Of a stretch of DNA of 64,000 nucleotides, positions 21,189 to 31,465 are shown one piece after another (position 1 is the stretch's first letter; every line of letters starts with the position of its first letter). Source of the stretch: Acetivibrio straminisolvens JCM 21531 (GTDB lineage: Bacteria; Bacillota; Clostridia; Acetivibrionales; Acetivibrionaceae); assembly GCF_000521465.1 (NCBI RefSeq), contig NZ_BAVR01000010.1, positions 1-64,000 of the forward strand, read 5' to 3'. Below the pieces are notes generated by a model. That model had not been told where the DNA came from and ran no database searches. It saw only the letters and a list, made by a program, of their open reading frames with translations. Position numbers and translations under genes: made by a program.

Positions 21189-21593
21189 ATGAAGAATGTA
21201 AACTTAAAAGTCGGTTTAAATGCATCTGTCGAAACCTGGGTTTCGGACAAGAGTACTGCAGAAGAGTACGGGAGCGGGGATATGGATGTCTATGCAACTC
21301 CTGCAATGATAGGATTGATGGAGCGTGCTGCATTGTCTGCGGTTTCGCTGCATTTGCCCAAAGGATATACCACTGTGGGTACTTCGGTGAACATTAAACA
21401 TATTGCCGGTACGCCTGTCGGAATGAAAGTAAAGGCTTTTGCAGAGTTGATAGCTGTTGAAGGAAGAAAGCTTACCTTTAAGGTGGAAGCTTTTGACAGT
21501 GTCGAAAAAATCGGAGAGGGATATCATGAGAGGTATATAGTTGCATCTCAGAATTTCAAAGAAAAAGTGTATAAAAAATCTGATAATATTTAG
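21189..21593 (+). CDS. Hotdog-fold thioesterase family protein (FlK-like)
   Basis: The 134-aa protein has the single hotdog layout of the fluoroacetyl-CoA thioesterase-like family: a long central helix (ATPAMIGLMERAALSAV), then the TVGTSVNIKHIAGTPVG strand, and a C-terminal sheet. Such proteins hydrolyse acyl-CoA thioesters; the substrate cannot be read from sequence. It stands alone, with a GGAGAGG ribosome site and a TATAAT at 21119-21124 upstream. Its frame is intact. Confidence 0.8.
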   Translation: MKNVNLKVGLNASVETWVSDKSTAEEYGSGDMDVYATPAMIGLMERAALSAVSLHLPKGYTTVGTSVNIKHIAGTPVGMKVKAFAELIAVEGRKLTFKVEAFDSVEKIGEGYHERYIVASQNFKEKVYKKSDNI

Positions 21594-21639
21594 AGTAAGA
21601 CCCTTGACAAATTTTTTACAAGGAAAAGCCACATATTTA

Positions 21640-21668
21640 TTGACTAAATATAGAGTATATGATACATT
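21640..21668 (+). promoter_or_regulatory. Promoter of the metK leader
   Basis: TTGACT (21640-21645), a 17-nt spacer and TACATT (21663-21668) with an upstream TG form a good housekeeping promoter. The predicted start near 21675 is about 20 nt before the SAM-I aptamer. Confidence 0.6.
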
Positions 21669-21694
21669 ATACTATGACAAAATAATACAAGTAA

Positions 21695-21799
21695 CCTTAT
21701 CAAGAGAGGTGGAGGGAATGGGCCCTATGAAACCCGGCAACCGGCAAAAATTGTATCGGTGCCAATTCCTACAGGATGTGAAAGTCCTGACAGATGAGG
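21695..21799 (+). ncRNA. SAM-I (S-box) riboswitch aptamer
   Basis: Conserved S-box blocks appear in order: CTTATCAAGAGAGGTGGAGG, then GGGCCCTATGAAACCCGGCA, then GGTGCCAATTCC, then GATGAGG. Helix P1 pairs 21695-21701 with 21793-21799. The aptamer senses S-adenosylmethionine and sits directly before metK, which makes SAM, giving product feedback. The switch is drawn out by competing helices: GAGGAT (21796-21801) can pair with ATCCTC (21811-21816) as an antiterminator, while those same bases belong to P1 and to the terminator stem. Confidence 0.95.
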
Positions 21800-21812
21800 A
21801 TAAAAACGGAAT

Positions 21813-21838
21813 CCTCTTTTTGTGAAAGAGGTTTTTTT
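21813..21838 (+). terminator. Regulated terminator of the SAM-I riboswitch
   Basis: Stem 21813-21819 with 21825-21831 is followed by seven T. Its 5' arm overlaps the antiterminator strand, so it forms when SAM stabilises helix P1. Confidence 0.9.
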
Positions 21839-21922
21839 ATGTGTTTTGGTGGATTTTAAATGCGGGAGAAAGATTTTGTCAATTTACTTTAAAAAGAAAA
21901 AATTAATAAGGAGGTAACCTAA

Positions 21923-23115
21923 ATGGCAAGAAAATTATTTACATCGGAATCTGTTACTGAGGGTCATCCGGACAAAATATGCGATCAGATTTCCGATGCC
22001 GTATTGGATGCAATTTATTCGCAAGATCCTATGGCAAGGGTAGCGTGTGAGACTTCTGTTACTACAGGACTAGTTTTGGTAATGGGTGAAATTACAACAA
22101 AGTGTTATGTCGATATACCCAAGGTTGTAAGAAATACAATTCGTGAAATAGGTTATGACAGAGCAAAGTATGGATTTGACTGCGATACGTGCGCGGTTTT
22201 GACTTCAATTGACGAGCAGTCTCCAGATATAGCTATGGGAGTTGACAAGGCTCTTGAAGCAAAGACAGGAGAGATGAGCGATGAGCAGATTGAAGCCATA
22301 GGAGCAGGCGATCAGGGAATGATGTTCGGCTTTGCTTGCGATGAAACGCCGGAACTTATGCCAATGCCCATCTCATTAGCTCATAAGCTTGCCATGAGGT
22401 TAAGCCAAGTAAGGAAAAACGGTACTCTGGATTACTTAAGACCTGACGGAAAGTCCCAGGTTACTGTTGAGTATGACGGGGACAAGCCTGTAAGGGTGGA
22501 TACGGTACTTATTTCCACACAACACGGTCCTGAGGTGGATCATGATACTATAAAAAGAGATATCATTGAACATGTTATAAAGCCTGTTATACCGGCCGAG
22601 CTTTTAGACAGCGACACAAGGTTCCTCGTTAATCCTACAGGAAGATTTGTGGTTGGAGGACCTCAAGGAGACTCCGGACTTACCGGAAGAAAGATAATTG
22701 TAGATACTTATGGAGGCTATGCAAGACACGGCGGTGGAGCATTTTCCGGAAAGACCCCACAAAGGTTGACCGTTCGGCTGCGTATGCTGCCCGTTATGTA
22801 GCCAAGAATATAGTTGCGGCAGGGCTTGCTAAAAAATGTGAAGTGCAGCTGGCTTATGCAATAGGTGTGGCAAGACCGGTTTCTGTGAGAGTGGACACCT
22901 TTGGCACAGGAACTATTCCTGAAGAGAAAATAGAGAGCTTGGTAAACAAACATTTTGATTTGAGACCTGCAGGAATTATCAAGACCCTTGACTTAAGAAG
23001 ACCGATTTACAAGCAGACTGCAGCTTACGGACATTTTGGACGGACTGACGTAGACCTTCCTTGGGAAAAGACCGATAAGGCCGATGACTTAAGAAGAGAA
23101 GCCCTGGAAATGTAA
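21923..23115 (+). CDS. metK: S-adenosylmethionine synthetase, frameshifted
   Basis: MetK makes SAM from methionine and ATP. The family motifs [28 protein letters not shown] and GGGAFSGKD are present. One G is lost near 22754 inside the last motif and shifts the frame. The C-terminal third continues in the new frame (GIARPVSV-like, then the terminal REALEM). Repair gives about 397 aa, the standard size. Expression is controlled by the upstream SAM-I riboswitch, and a strong terminator follows. Confidence 0.96.
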
Positions 23116-23180
23116 ATTTTACATGCAGGCTGTAAAGATAAAATTTAAGGATGAATAGTAAAGAAATATAAAGTTAATTA

Positions 23181-23227
23181 GCCAAAGCAGGCGGTAAATT
23201 TGTCTGCTTTGGCTTTTAGTTTTTTTA
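23181..23227 (+). terminator. Terminator after metK
   Basis: A perfect 10-bp stem (23181-23190 with 23204-23213) is followed by TTTTAGTTTTTTT. Confidence 0.88.
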
Positions 23228-23288
23228 GATAAGCACCTGTAACAGTTGTATAGTCAGTTTCATAGACTAATAACTGGAGGTGTTTATT

Positions 23289-23693
23289 ATGGCGGAGGTT
23301 GTCTTTGAAGTATTAACCTGTGTTCTTGCAGCTTATGGCCTCATGACACTGATACATCAGATTATAATATCAATAAAACATCATAATAAAGGCTATAGAA
23401 ACTCCCAGGTGAAGCTTGTACTGATTGTCAAGAATCAAGGGGAGACAATTGAAGGGGTACTAAGAAACGTTTTGCCCAGGGATTTTATTAGAAAGCTGAT
23501 GCCGGGAGGAAAGCTCCTGGTACTTGATATGGATTCGAAGGATGATACAATGGATATTCTAAGAAAACTGGAAAAGGATTATGAATGTCTTGAGGTGCTG
23601 AGAAAAAGCGAAAAAGATTTGATATTCAGAGGTTTTGAAGAACAGGGAGATAATGAGAGCTTTTTTGAACATGCAAAAAGGAGAAATATATAG
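23289..23693 (+). CDS. Small membrane protein with glycosyltransferase-2-like start, function unknown
   Basis: The 134-aa product has one N-terminal membrane helix, then VKLVLIVKNQGETIEGVLRN and LLVLDMDSKDDTMDIL. These resemble the first two strands of a GT-A glycosyltransferase, including an acidic D-x-D-like patch. It is too short for a working transferase and lacks the acceptor half. It may be a degenerate or regulatory relative. I start at the ATG 8 nt after GGAGG; a GTG nine bases upstream is the alternative. A clear terminator isolates it from metK. Confidence 0.55.
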   Translation: MAEVVFEVLTCVLAAYGLMTLIHQIIISIKHHNKGYRNSQVKLVLIVKNQGETIEGVLRNVLPRDFIRKLMPGGKLLVLDMDSKDDTMDILRKLEKDYECLEVLRKSEKDLIFRGFEEQGDNESFFEHAKRRNI

Positions 23694-23797
23694 CAAAACC
23701 CAGTATGAATATTTATCCACGTTCTTTTCTAAAGATTATATATAAGGTATACTTAAATATGTAATTTTATAAATATACGAAGAATAAGGTGGATGCA

Positions 23798-26021
23798 TTG
23801 GTCACTATTGAAGGCACCATTGAAGAAATCATATTTTCCAATGAAGCTAACGGATATACCGTTTGTGAGATAAAAAGCGATAAAGATGTTATTACAGCTG
23901 TGGCTACATGCCTTTTATTAATGTGGGTGAAACGCTGAAAGTTTCGGGAAAGTGGGTCACCCACCCCGACTATGGCGAACAGCTTAAAGTGGAGCTGTAT
24001 GAAAAGTTGCTTCCAGAGACCACAGAGGCCATAGAGAAGTATCTTGCATCAGGACTTATCAAAGGGGTCGGGCCGGCAACTGCAAAAAAGATTGTAAAAA
24101 AGTTTGGAGATCAAGCTCTTCATATTATAAGCCATCATCCGCAGAGACTTGCTGAAATAAAGGGTATTAACATGGAAAAGGCCTTGAAAATAGGACAGGC
24201 CTTTGAAGAACAAAGAGGCCTTCGGGATGTTGTGCTGTTTTTGCAGGAATACGGCATAAGTCCGACTTATTCTGCGAAAATATACAAGACTTTTGGACCG
24301 GATACCATAGAAGAGATCAAGAAAAACCCTTATCGGCTTTCGGATGAGATTTTCGGTATAAGCTTTAAGACAGCGACAGCATAGCTAAAAGCCTTGGAAT
24401 TGACCCTTACTCGAAGTACAGAATCTCAAGCGGTATTAAATATGTGCTTACTCAGGCTGCGGCAGAGGGCCACACCTTTGTTGAAGAAGAAAAGCTTAAG
24501 GAGCAAACATCAAAGCTTTTAAGCATCAATATAGAAAGTATAGAGGATGCCCTTGTTTCCCTTGTGTTAAAAAAATCGGTATATGTTGAGAGAAATGATG
24601 ATACATCAAGGATTTATTTGAGTTCGTTTTACAATGCGGAGCTGGGGGTATGCAAAAAGCTGGTGGAGCTTTCCCAGGTTCGGTTTAGCGGTAATATAGG
24701 AGACTTTGAAGAAAGGATAAAGAGGGTTCAGAAAAAAGAGGGGATAATACTTGCGGACAAGCAAAAGGAAGCCATAAGGGAAGCAATGATTAATGGCGTG
24801 CTTGTCATAACCGGAGGTCCGGGCACGGGTAAGACAACCATAATTAAAAGCATTATAAGCCTTCTTGAAAGTGAGGGATATGAATTTGCTCTTGCGGCTC
24901 CGACAGGCAGGGCGGCAAAGAGGATGTCCGAGCTACGGGCTATGAAGCAAAGACCATTCACAGGCTCCTTGAAATCGGATATACGCCAAATGAGGACGAG
25001 ATTGTGTTTATGAAGACTGAAGAGAACCCTATAGAGGCCGATGTGGTTATAATCGACGAGATGTCCATGGTGGATATAATTCTAATGTACCACCTGCTTA
25101 AGGCTATTGCTTGCGGGACAAGGCTTATACTTGTCGGGGATGTGGACCAGTTGCCTTCTGTGGGGCCTGGGAATGTTCTCATGGATATAATAAAAAGCGA
25201 AATGATCAAGACAGTTAAATTATCCGAAATATTTAGGCAGGCTGGGGAAAGCATGATAGTTGTCAATGCCCATAGAATAAACCGCGGCGAGTTTCCCGTA
25301 TTAAATGACAGGGAAAAAGACTTTTTCTTTGTGACTAGAAATTCTCAGATTGACATTTTAAAAACCGTAGTTGACCTTTGCATAAGGAGAATACCCGATA
25401 CCTACGGATATGATCCTATGAAGCAGATGCAGGTATTGACGCCTATGAGAAAGGGCACAGCGGGAGTGGCTAATCTCAATATTGAGCTTCAGAAAGTTTT
25501 GAATCCCGAAGACAGGAAAAAGAATCAAAAGGTCTTCAGAAACTATGTGTTCCGCGAAGGTGACCGGGTGATGCAAATAAAGAACAACTATAACCTCAAA
25601 TGGGAAAAGATCAATGACCCAACAAGAAGGGACGGGTGTGTTCAACGGTGATATGGGCGTTATAGTTGAAATAGATGATGAAGAGCAAAAAATAAAGGTT
25701 TGCTTTGATGATGAAAGGCTTGTGGGATATGATTTTACCATTTTGGACGAGTTGGAACCGGCTTATGCCATTACTATTCATAAAAGTCAGGGAAGTGAGT
25801 TCCCTGTAGTGATACTTCCTGTATTTCCCGGGCCTTCGGTGCTGATGACCAGAAATCTTTTGTATACTGCAATAACAAGAGCAAGGGAGCTGGTAATACT
25901 TGTGGGAAATAGGGACTGTCTTTTTGAGATGATTATGAACGACCGTGAAACAAAAAGGAACTCGGACCTTGCTGAAAAACTTAGAAAGTGTGTTGTTGGA
26001 ATGGATTGGTTGAAACAATGA
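23798..26021 (+). CDS. recD2: ATP-dependent RecD2-type DNA helicase, four frameshifts
   Basis: RecD2 is a 5'-3' superfamily-1B helicase acting in DNA repair without RecBC. An N-terminal OB-like domain comes first, then helix-hairpin-helix repeats (GLIKGVGPATAKKIV), Walker A GGPGTGKTT, Walker B IIDEMSMVD and the C-terminal UvrD-like segment AITIHKSQGSEFP with LLYTAITRAR. Breaks lie near 23907, 24375, 24932 and 25620; repair gives about 742 aa, the family size. I start at TTG 23798, 5 nt after AAGGTGG. The stop overlaps the comF ATG (ATGA). Confidence 0.92.
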
Positions 26022-26689
26022 TAAAAATCATAAACTGGATTATCAAGCTCATATTTCCGCCAAAGTGTATATTTTGCGAGACAATTTTAAGCACAAACAC
26101 TGAAATAGAAATATGCAAAGAATGCTATGAGCAGATTGATTTTAAGAAAGAAGCAAGTCTTAATCCTCAAGGCCAATACAACTACTATGACAGCGTCGTT
26201 TGCGTATGCAATTACAGCGGTATAGTGAAGGAAGCTATAAGAAAATACAAGTTTTACAGCAAGGCCTCTTATTACAGGACTTTTGCACGGCTTCTGTCGC
26301 AGAGAATAAAGGAATTAACCCAGTGGCGGAAATTTGACATGATTGTAAGCGTTCCCCTTCATCCTAAAAGAGAGCAGAGCCGCGGCTACAATCAGTCTTA
26401 TCTCATAGCCCGGGAGCTTGGCCGGGAACTGGGAATAAAGAATGAGCCCAGACTTTTGGCAAGGGTTAAAAATACCCATAGTCAAAGCCTTCTAAAAAGA
26501 GATGAGAGACTTGAAAACATAAAGGACGCGTTTAGAATAACCGATACGTCTAGAGTCGAAGGAAAGGCAATATTTTTGGTGGATGATATTTTGACTACCG
26601 GAGCGACATTGAATGAATGCAGCAGAGTGCTAAAGGGGGCAGGAGCAAAAAAGATTGTGGCTGCCGTCATTGCGTCAGGAAGAAGGTAA
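26018..26689 (+). CDS. comF: ComF family protein (phosphoribosyltransferase-like)
   Basis: Proteins of this family are needed for DNA uptake in competent bacteria. The 223-aa product starts with a four-cysteine zinc site (CIFC and CKEC). A phosphoribosyltransferase fold follows, with VPLHPKREQSRGYNQS and PRPP motif IFLVDDILTTGATL. Its ATG overlaps the recD2 stop by four bases, so the two are translationally coupled. In Bacillus comF genes directly precede yvyF and flgM, as here. Confidence 0.9.
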   Translation: MIKIINWIIKLIFPPKCIFCETILSTNTEIEICKECYEQIDFKKEASLNPQGQYNYYDSVVCVCNYSGIVKEAIRKYKFYSKASYYRTFARLLSQRIKELTQWRKFDMIVSVPLHPKREQSRGYNQSYLIARELGRELGIKNEPRLLARVKNTHSQSLLKRDERLENIKDAFRITDTSRVEGKAIFLVDDILTTGATLNECSRVLKGAGAKKIVAAVIASGRR

Positions 26690-26795
26690 ATTGGGCACTG
26701 TTAAGCTATATAATTAAAATGCCGAAATATATATCACAAGGACATTAATATGTTTTGTAAGTATTAGTGATATTATTAAGCTAGGAGGAATCGTT

Positions 26796-27224
26796 ATGCC
26801 GGATGTAAGAAACTGCAGACGGTGTGGAAGGCTTTTTAACTATATCGGAGGACGGCCCATTTGCCATGATTGCAAAAAACAGGATGAAGAGGAATTTAAA
26901 AGAGTAAAGGAATATCTTTATGACCATCCCAAAGCTTCGATTATTGATGTGTCAAATGCGTTGGAAATTAGTGTCCAGAAAATAAAAAGCTATTTGAGGG
27001 AAGGAAGACTTGAAATTGTTGGTGGAGAAGGAAACTTAGTATTGGAATGTGAAAAATGCGGTAAGTCCATAAATACAGGGAGATTTTGCGAGCAATGTTC
27101 CAGGGAGCTTAGCGAGGGATTTAAGTCAACTGCAGACGAAATGAACAAGTCCGTATCCGGTGATATCGACAAGAAAAAGCCGGCAGGAAAGGGAATGAAA
27201 TACTTAAACAAATATGACAAGTAA
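26796..27224 (+). CDS. yvyF: Flagellar-region protein YvyF (TIGR03826 family)
   Basis: The 142-aa protein opens with a CRRCGRLFNYIGGRPICHDC zinc ribbon, has a central helix-turn-helix-like segment (SIIDVSNALEISVQKIKSYL) and a second zinc ribbon (CEKCGKS, CEQCS). The family is found next to flgM in many Firmicutes; its molecular role is not established. The layout suggests a nucleic-acid or adaptor protein. A GGAGGA site precedes the ATG. Confidence 0.85.
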   Translation: MPDVRNCRRCGRLFNYIGGRPICHDCKKQDEEEFKRVKEYLYDHPKASIIDVSNALEISVQKIKSYLREGRLEIVGGEGNLVLECEKCGKSINTGRFCEQCSRELSEGFKSTADEMNKSVSGDIDKKKPAGKGMKYLNKYDK

Positions 27225-27345
27225 AGCACTGCCATTGATGGTAAAAACTATATGGATGGCAATATTATACATATTGTAGATTTTTATTTTCTTTTAAAAC
27301 TATACTAAGCTTAATATTGTACATGATAATAGTAATATTTATTTA

Positions 27346-27372
27346 TAAATTAAATATTTTAAATGACGATAT
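27346..27372 (+). promoter_or_regulatory. Sigma-D (sigma-28) type promoter before flgM
   Basis: TAAA (27346-27349), 15 nt, then GACGATAT (27365-27372), one mismatch from the motility sigma consensus GCCGATAT. It lies about 90 nt before flgM, an expected place because flgM is usually a late flagellar gene. Confidence 0.65.
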
Positions 27373-27463
27373 TATTAATGAGAGAAAGAATATAGAAACT
27401 AATGATAAAGTTAATACTTTAAGTGTTAATATAGAAAGTTTTTTATGAAGGTGAGTGGTAATT

Positions 27464-27751
27464 ATGAAAATCTGGGAGGGGGTCCCAAAGGTTTCAGGCA
27501 TTTATGACAGCAGCAAAAGTTTAAACAAAACAGAAAAGACCGGTAATGTGGACAGGAAGAAAGATGTAGTATCCATTTCCAATCAGGCAAAAGACATTCA
27601 GACAGCAATGAAAGCATTAAAGGAGATACCGGACATACGAAAGGACAGAGTGGAAGAGTTGACAAGAAAGATTGAAACCGGTACCTACAAAGTGACGGAA
27701 GAGGATATTGCAGACAAAATTCTAAAGTCAATAATGGACAGGAAGGCTTAG
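27464..27751 (+). CDS. flgM: Anti-sigma-28 factor FlgM
   Basis: FlgM binds and holds the motility sigma factor until the hook is complete and FlgM is exported. The product (95 aa) has an N-terminal disordered part and the conserved C-terminal sigma-binding helices: DVVSISNQAKDIQTAMKALK, then IRKDRVEELTRKIETGTYKV. I start at the ATG at 27464 after a GAAGGTGAG site. A sigma-D-like promoter lies upstream, so it probably represses its own synthesis. Confidence 0.92.
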   Translation: MKIWEGVPKVSGIYDSSKSLNKTEKTGNVDRKKDVVSISNQAKDIQTAMKALKEIPDIRKDRVEELTRKIETGTYKVTEEDIADKILKSIMDRKA

Positions 27752-27871
27752 GATGATTTGGTGTTTGCGGGGTAATATAGGAAAGGAGTTCCGAGTTGTC
27801 CCGCAATAAGTTTTATTTAGGGTATTTGCAGATATTATGAATTAAAGGATTTGCAGAGGAGTGTTTACAAT

Positions 27872-28372
27872 ATGGACAACCGGTTGATAAATGATTTAAT
27901 GGATATACTTTTGCAGGAATCAAAAATTTATGAAGATATTCTTGAGATTTCAAAGAATAAAACCGATGTTATCGTTAAAGGGAAAGTCAATGAACTGGAA
28001 AGTATCACAAATCTGGAACAGTCCCTCATATTTAAAATCGCAAAGCTGGAAGAATCAAGGGAAAATCTTGTGTCGGAAATATCCGGCATTCTTGGAATCA
28101 ATTCTTCGGATATAACGATATCGGAGCTTGAAAAACATGTGGACCAAAAACAAGCTGAAAGGCTCAAGGAATACAAAGAACACATGTCTTCAATTATCGC
28201 GGAAATTAAGGATATCAATGAAATAAATTCGAGATTAATAAAAAACTCAATTGATTTCATAGATTTTTCGATAAATATTTTAGCCGGTGCAAATTCGGAA
28301 GGAAATAATTACAGTAAAGCAGGTCAAATAAATGACAGCAAGAAAAAAGCCTATTTTGATATAAAATTGTAA
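27872..28372 (+). CDS. flgN: Flagellar export chaperone FlgN
   Basis: FlgN guards the hook-associated proteins FlgK and FlgL in the cytoplasm. The product (166 aa) is helical, with the FlgN pattern LMDILLQESKIYEDILEISK followed by paired coiled coils. It sits directly before flgK as in Bacillus. The ATG follows AGAGGAG by 10 nt; a longer upstream reading lacks a ribosome site. Confidence 0.85.
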   Translation: MDNRLINDLMDILLQESKIYEDILEISKNKTDVIVKGKVNELESITNLEQSLIFKIAKLEESRENLVSEISGILGINSSDITISELEKHVDQKQAERLKEYKEHMSSIIAEIKDINEINSRLIKNSIDFIDFSINILAGANSEGNNYSKAGQINDSKKKAYFDIKL

Positions 28373-28391
28373 GCGTCTGGAGGCGGTATAT

Positions 28392-29860
28392 TTGGGTTTC
28401 TCAGGTTTGGAAATTGCAAGATCCGGAATGCATGTCAATGAGCGTGCTCTGTCTGTGACCGGGCACAATATTTCCAATGTAAATACAAAAGGCTATGCTC
28501 GGCAGCAGGCGATGATAACTACAGGCCCGTATCAGGATTATATGAAATATCAGATTGGGCTTGGTGCAAGCATTCAAGAAACCAGGCAGATAAGGCACTT
28601 GTTTTTGGACAATATTTACAGAAACGAGAATACCAGCTTTGGATACTGGGAGACCAGAAGCAAAACTTTTCAAGAGGTCCAGACCATTCTTGGTGATCCG
28701 ATGGGAGACGGACTTCAGAACGTTTTGAATCAGTTCTGGAATGCCTGGCAGGAACTCTCAAAGGAGCCGGACAGTCTTACCGCAAGAGCGCTGGTGAGAC
28801 AGAGGCAGAAGCTCTTGTGCATCAAATAAATCATTTGGGCGCACAGCTCGACAAGTTGCAGGAGGACCTAAACCGGCAAATAATGTTGAGAATAAAAGAA
28901 ATAAACGGCATAACGGAGCAAATAGCGGAATTAAACGTTAAAATAATGCGGGAAGAAGTCTGCGGAGATAATGCAAATGATTACCGGGACCAGAGGAATT
29001 TGCTCTTGGACAATCTGTCGAAACTTGCCAATTTCGAATTCACTGAAATGCAAAACGGAGATATACAAGTAACTCTCGGGGGACATATTCTGGTAACCAA
29101 GGGCGAACAGATAAACCTTGTTGCAGGTAAGAGCGATATCAACAAGATGTTTTATGTTCCTAAAATTGAGGGTGAAGATATCGAAGTTCCCGTAAAAAGC
29201 GGCATTCTCAAAGGGCTTTTGGAATCAAGAGGAGATGTTTCGGGGTCAATCGAAGGGATTGCAAACCCTTCTTCAACTCCAATTCCGAGTTCGGTCAATA
29301 TTGTTTCTGACTTGAAAATGCGGCTCAACATACTTGTTAATTCACTGGTCACCCAGGTGAATGATCTGCATAAAAGCGGTAAGACTTTGGGAAATCCGCC
29401 ATCTGACGGAGAGGATTTCTTTGTGGCCATAAATCCTGCATATCCATTGGAAATGGGAAATATCAAGCTCAATGACAACCTTGCGGACCTTGACAATATT
29501 GTTGCGTCTAAAAGCGGAGCCAGCGGTGACAATACTATAGCCTTGGCCATTGCAAACTTGAGAGATGCCAGGACGATTACCGATGTAAGCGGTATGGTGA
29601 GCTTGGATGACTATTATCAGACCATAATACTTATTGTGGGTACCGGGGGTTCTGAGGCGGAAAAGACAGCTGAAAACCAAAGAACTTTGGTCAATTCGGC
29701 TGAAGGACAAAGACAATCAATTATGGGAGTTTCCATGGATGAGGAAATGTCCAATATGATGAAATACAAATTTGCTTACAGTGCTTCATCAAGGACGATA
29801 AATGTTATAGATGACATGTTGGAAACAATTATTACAAGAATGGGATTAGTGGGTAGGTGA
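28392..29860 (+). CDS. flgK: Flagellar hook-associated protein FlgK, first copy, frameshifted
   Basis: FlgK (HAP1) is the junction between hook and filament. The N-terminal rod/hook motif (ERALSVTGHNISNVNTKGYA) and the C-terminal motif (VSMDEEMSNMMKYKFAYSAS) are both present. One A is lost near 28802 (VRTEAEALVHQ); repair gives about 489 aa. The start is TTG 8 nt after GGAGG. A second, clearly paralogous flgK begins six bases after its stop. Confidence 0.9.
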
Positions 29861-29866
29861 TAAGAT

Positions 29867-31425
29867 ATGAGCAGTTTCTTCGGATTTAATGTCGCAGTAA
29901 AAGGGTTGTATACAGCCCAAAGAAATATGGATATAATAAATCACAATATTAATAACATAAATACACCGGGATATTCCCGGCAGGTAGCGATTCAGGCAGC
30001 ATCTAACCCCATATCGCTCCTTAACGGAACAGGAATGCTTGGAACCGGTTCTGAAGTACTTGCCATTGAAAGAATAAGGGATGAGTACCTGGATTACAAG
30101 TACTGGAGCGAAAACATTTCTTACGGGGAATGGAATGCAAAGAGGGCTCTTCTTGCCGATATGGAGGTCACATTCAATGAACCGTCGGACAGCGGATTTA
30201 ATGCTGTGATAAACGGTTTTTACAATTCTCTCCACGAGCTTGCAAAGGACCCCAACAACGATGCAATAAGAGCTTTGGTAAAAGAACAGGGTGTAACCTT
30301 TGCGCGCTACTTCAATAACATTGCATCCCATTTTGAAGAGCTTCAGTTTGACATAAACAACCAAGTGAAAACTATTGTTGCTGAGATTAATTCCTTGGGA
30401 GCCCAGATAGCTCAGTTAAACAAGCAAATATACTCTGCTGAGCTGGACGGAAATACGGCAAATGACCTGAGGGACCAAAGGACGGTTTTGATTGATGAGC
30501 TTTCACAACTTGTAAATATAGATGTCAATGAAGTAGTGGTGGGTAAACTCCCCAACGGCAAAGATGACAAGCGCATGGTTATTACAATCAGCGGAAAGGC
30601 TTTTGTCGACAGTTTTGATGTCAATAATCTTGCCATCAAACAAAGAGCCGATAAACTTAATGAAAATGAGGATATTCCAAATCTATACGAAGTTTTGTGG
30701 GAAGACGGCAACAGCTTAATGTTCGAGGCGGAGAACTCAAAGGGCTGCTTGATGTAAGGGATGGAAACGACGGAGAAAACGGAAGTCCCCGGTATAAAGG
30801 CATACCGTATTACATAAGGAAATTAAATGAGTTTGTCAGGACTTTTGCAATGGCATTTAACGAGGGAATAGTGGGAAGCGAAAATGTGGCAGGTCATGTG
30901 GACGGATATGGTACCAACGGAAATACGGGAATAAGATTTTTTACTATGTTGGGAACAGAAAACAAACCTGTATCCAGTACCGATTTTATGGCTCTTGGCG
31001 ACATTGATGCCTGCTACGCGCAAATAACTGCGAAAAATTTCACCGTTAGCAGCGATATTCTTGATAATCCCAGAAACATTGCGACGTCCGGTACTAACGG
31101 TGAGGTTGGAAATATAGAAAATATAAACAGTATCTTAGCTATGAGAAATAATGTCCATATGTTTAGAGAGGGTGCGCCGGAGGATTTTATGAAATCTATA
31201 ATGACTACTCTTGCGATAGACTCTCAGCAGACTATAAGACTTTCGTCAATCCATGAAAATATGATTAAGCAGGTTGAAAATCAGAGGTTATCCGAGTCAG
31301 GGGTGTCTTTGGACGAGGAAGTGTCAAATCTGGTAAAGCATCATCAGGCATATGCGGCAGCTGCACAAATGATTAATACAATGGCTGAAGTTTATGACAT
31401 ATTAATTAACAGAGTTGGACTTTAG
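29867..31425 (+). CDS. flgK: Flagellar hook-associated protein FlgK, second copy, frameshifted
   Basis: This tandem paralog of the preceding gene is about 519 aa after restoring one A near 30720 (GNSLNVRGGELKG). N-terminal motif NMDIINHNINNINTPGYSRQ and C-terminal motif VSLDEEVSNLVKHHQAYAAA mark a full-length FlgK. It differs from the first copy through much of its middle, so this is an old duplication and not an assembly repeat. Which copy caps the hook, or whether both do, cannot be read from sequence. Confidence 0.9.
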
Positions 31426-31465
31426 AATTAACGGTATTTAATCCATGCAGTAACGGAGGGGTAAT

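Noticed and set aside
994-26021. Broken reading frames as true pseudogenes in the first 26 kb
   Set aside because: Single-base repair at homopolymers restores full-length, well-conserved proteins, including essential ones. Real decay would also show missense changes and larger deletions.
26701-26728. Sigma-D promoter before yvyF (GCCGAAAT)
   Set aside because: The -10 resembles the consensus but no TAAA lies at 15-16 nt; only TTAA or TAAG.
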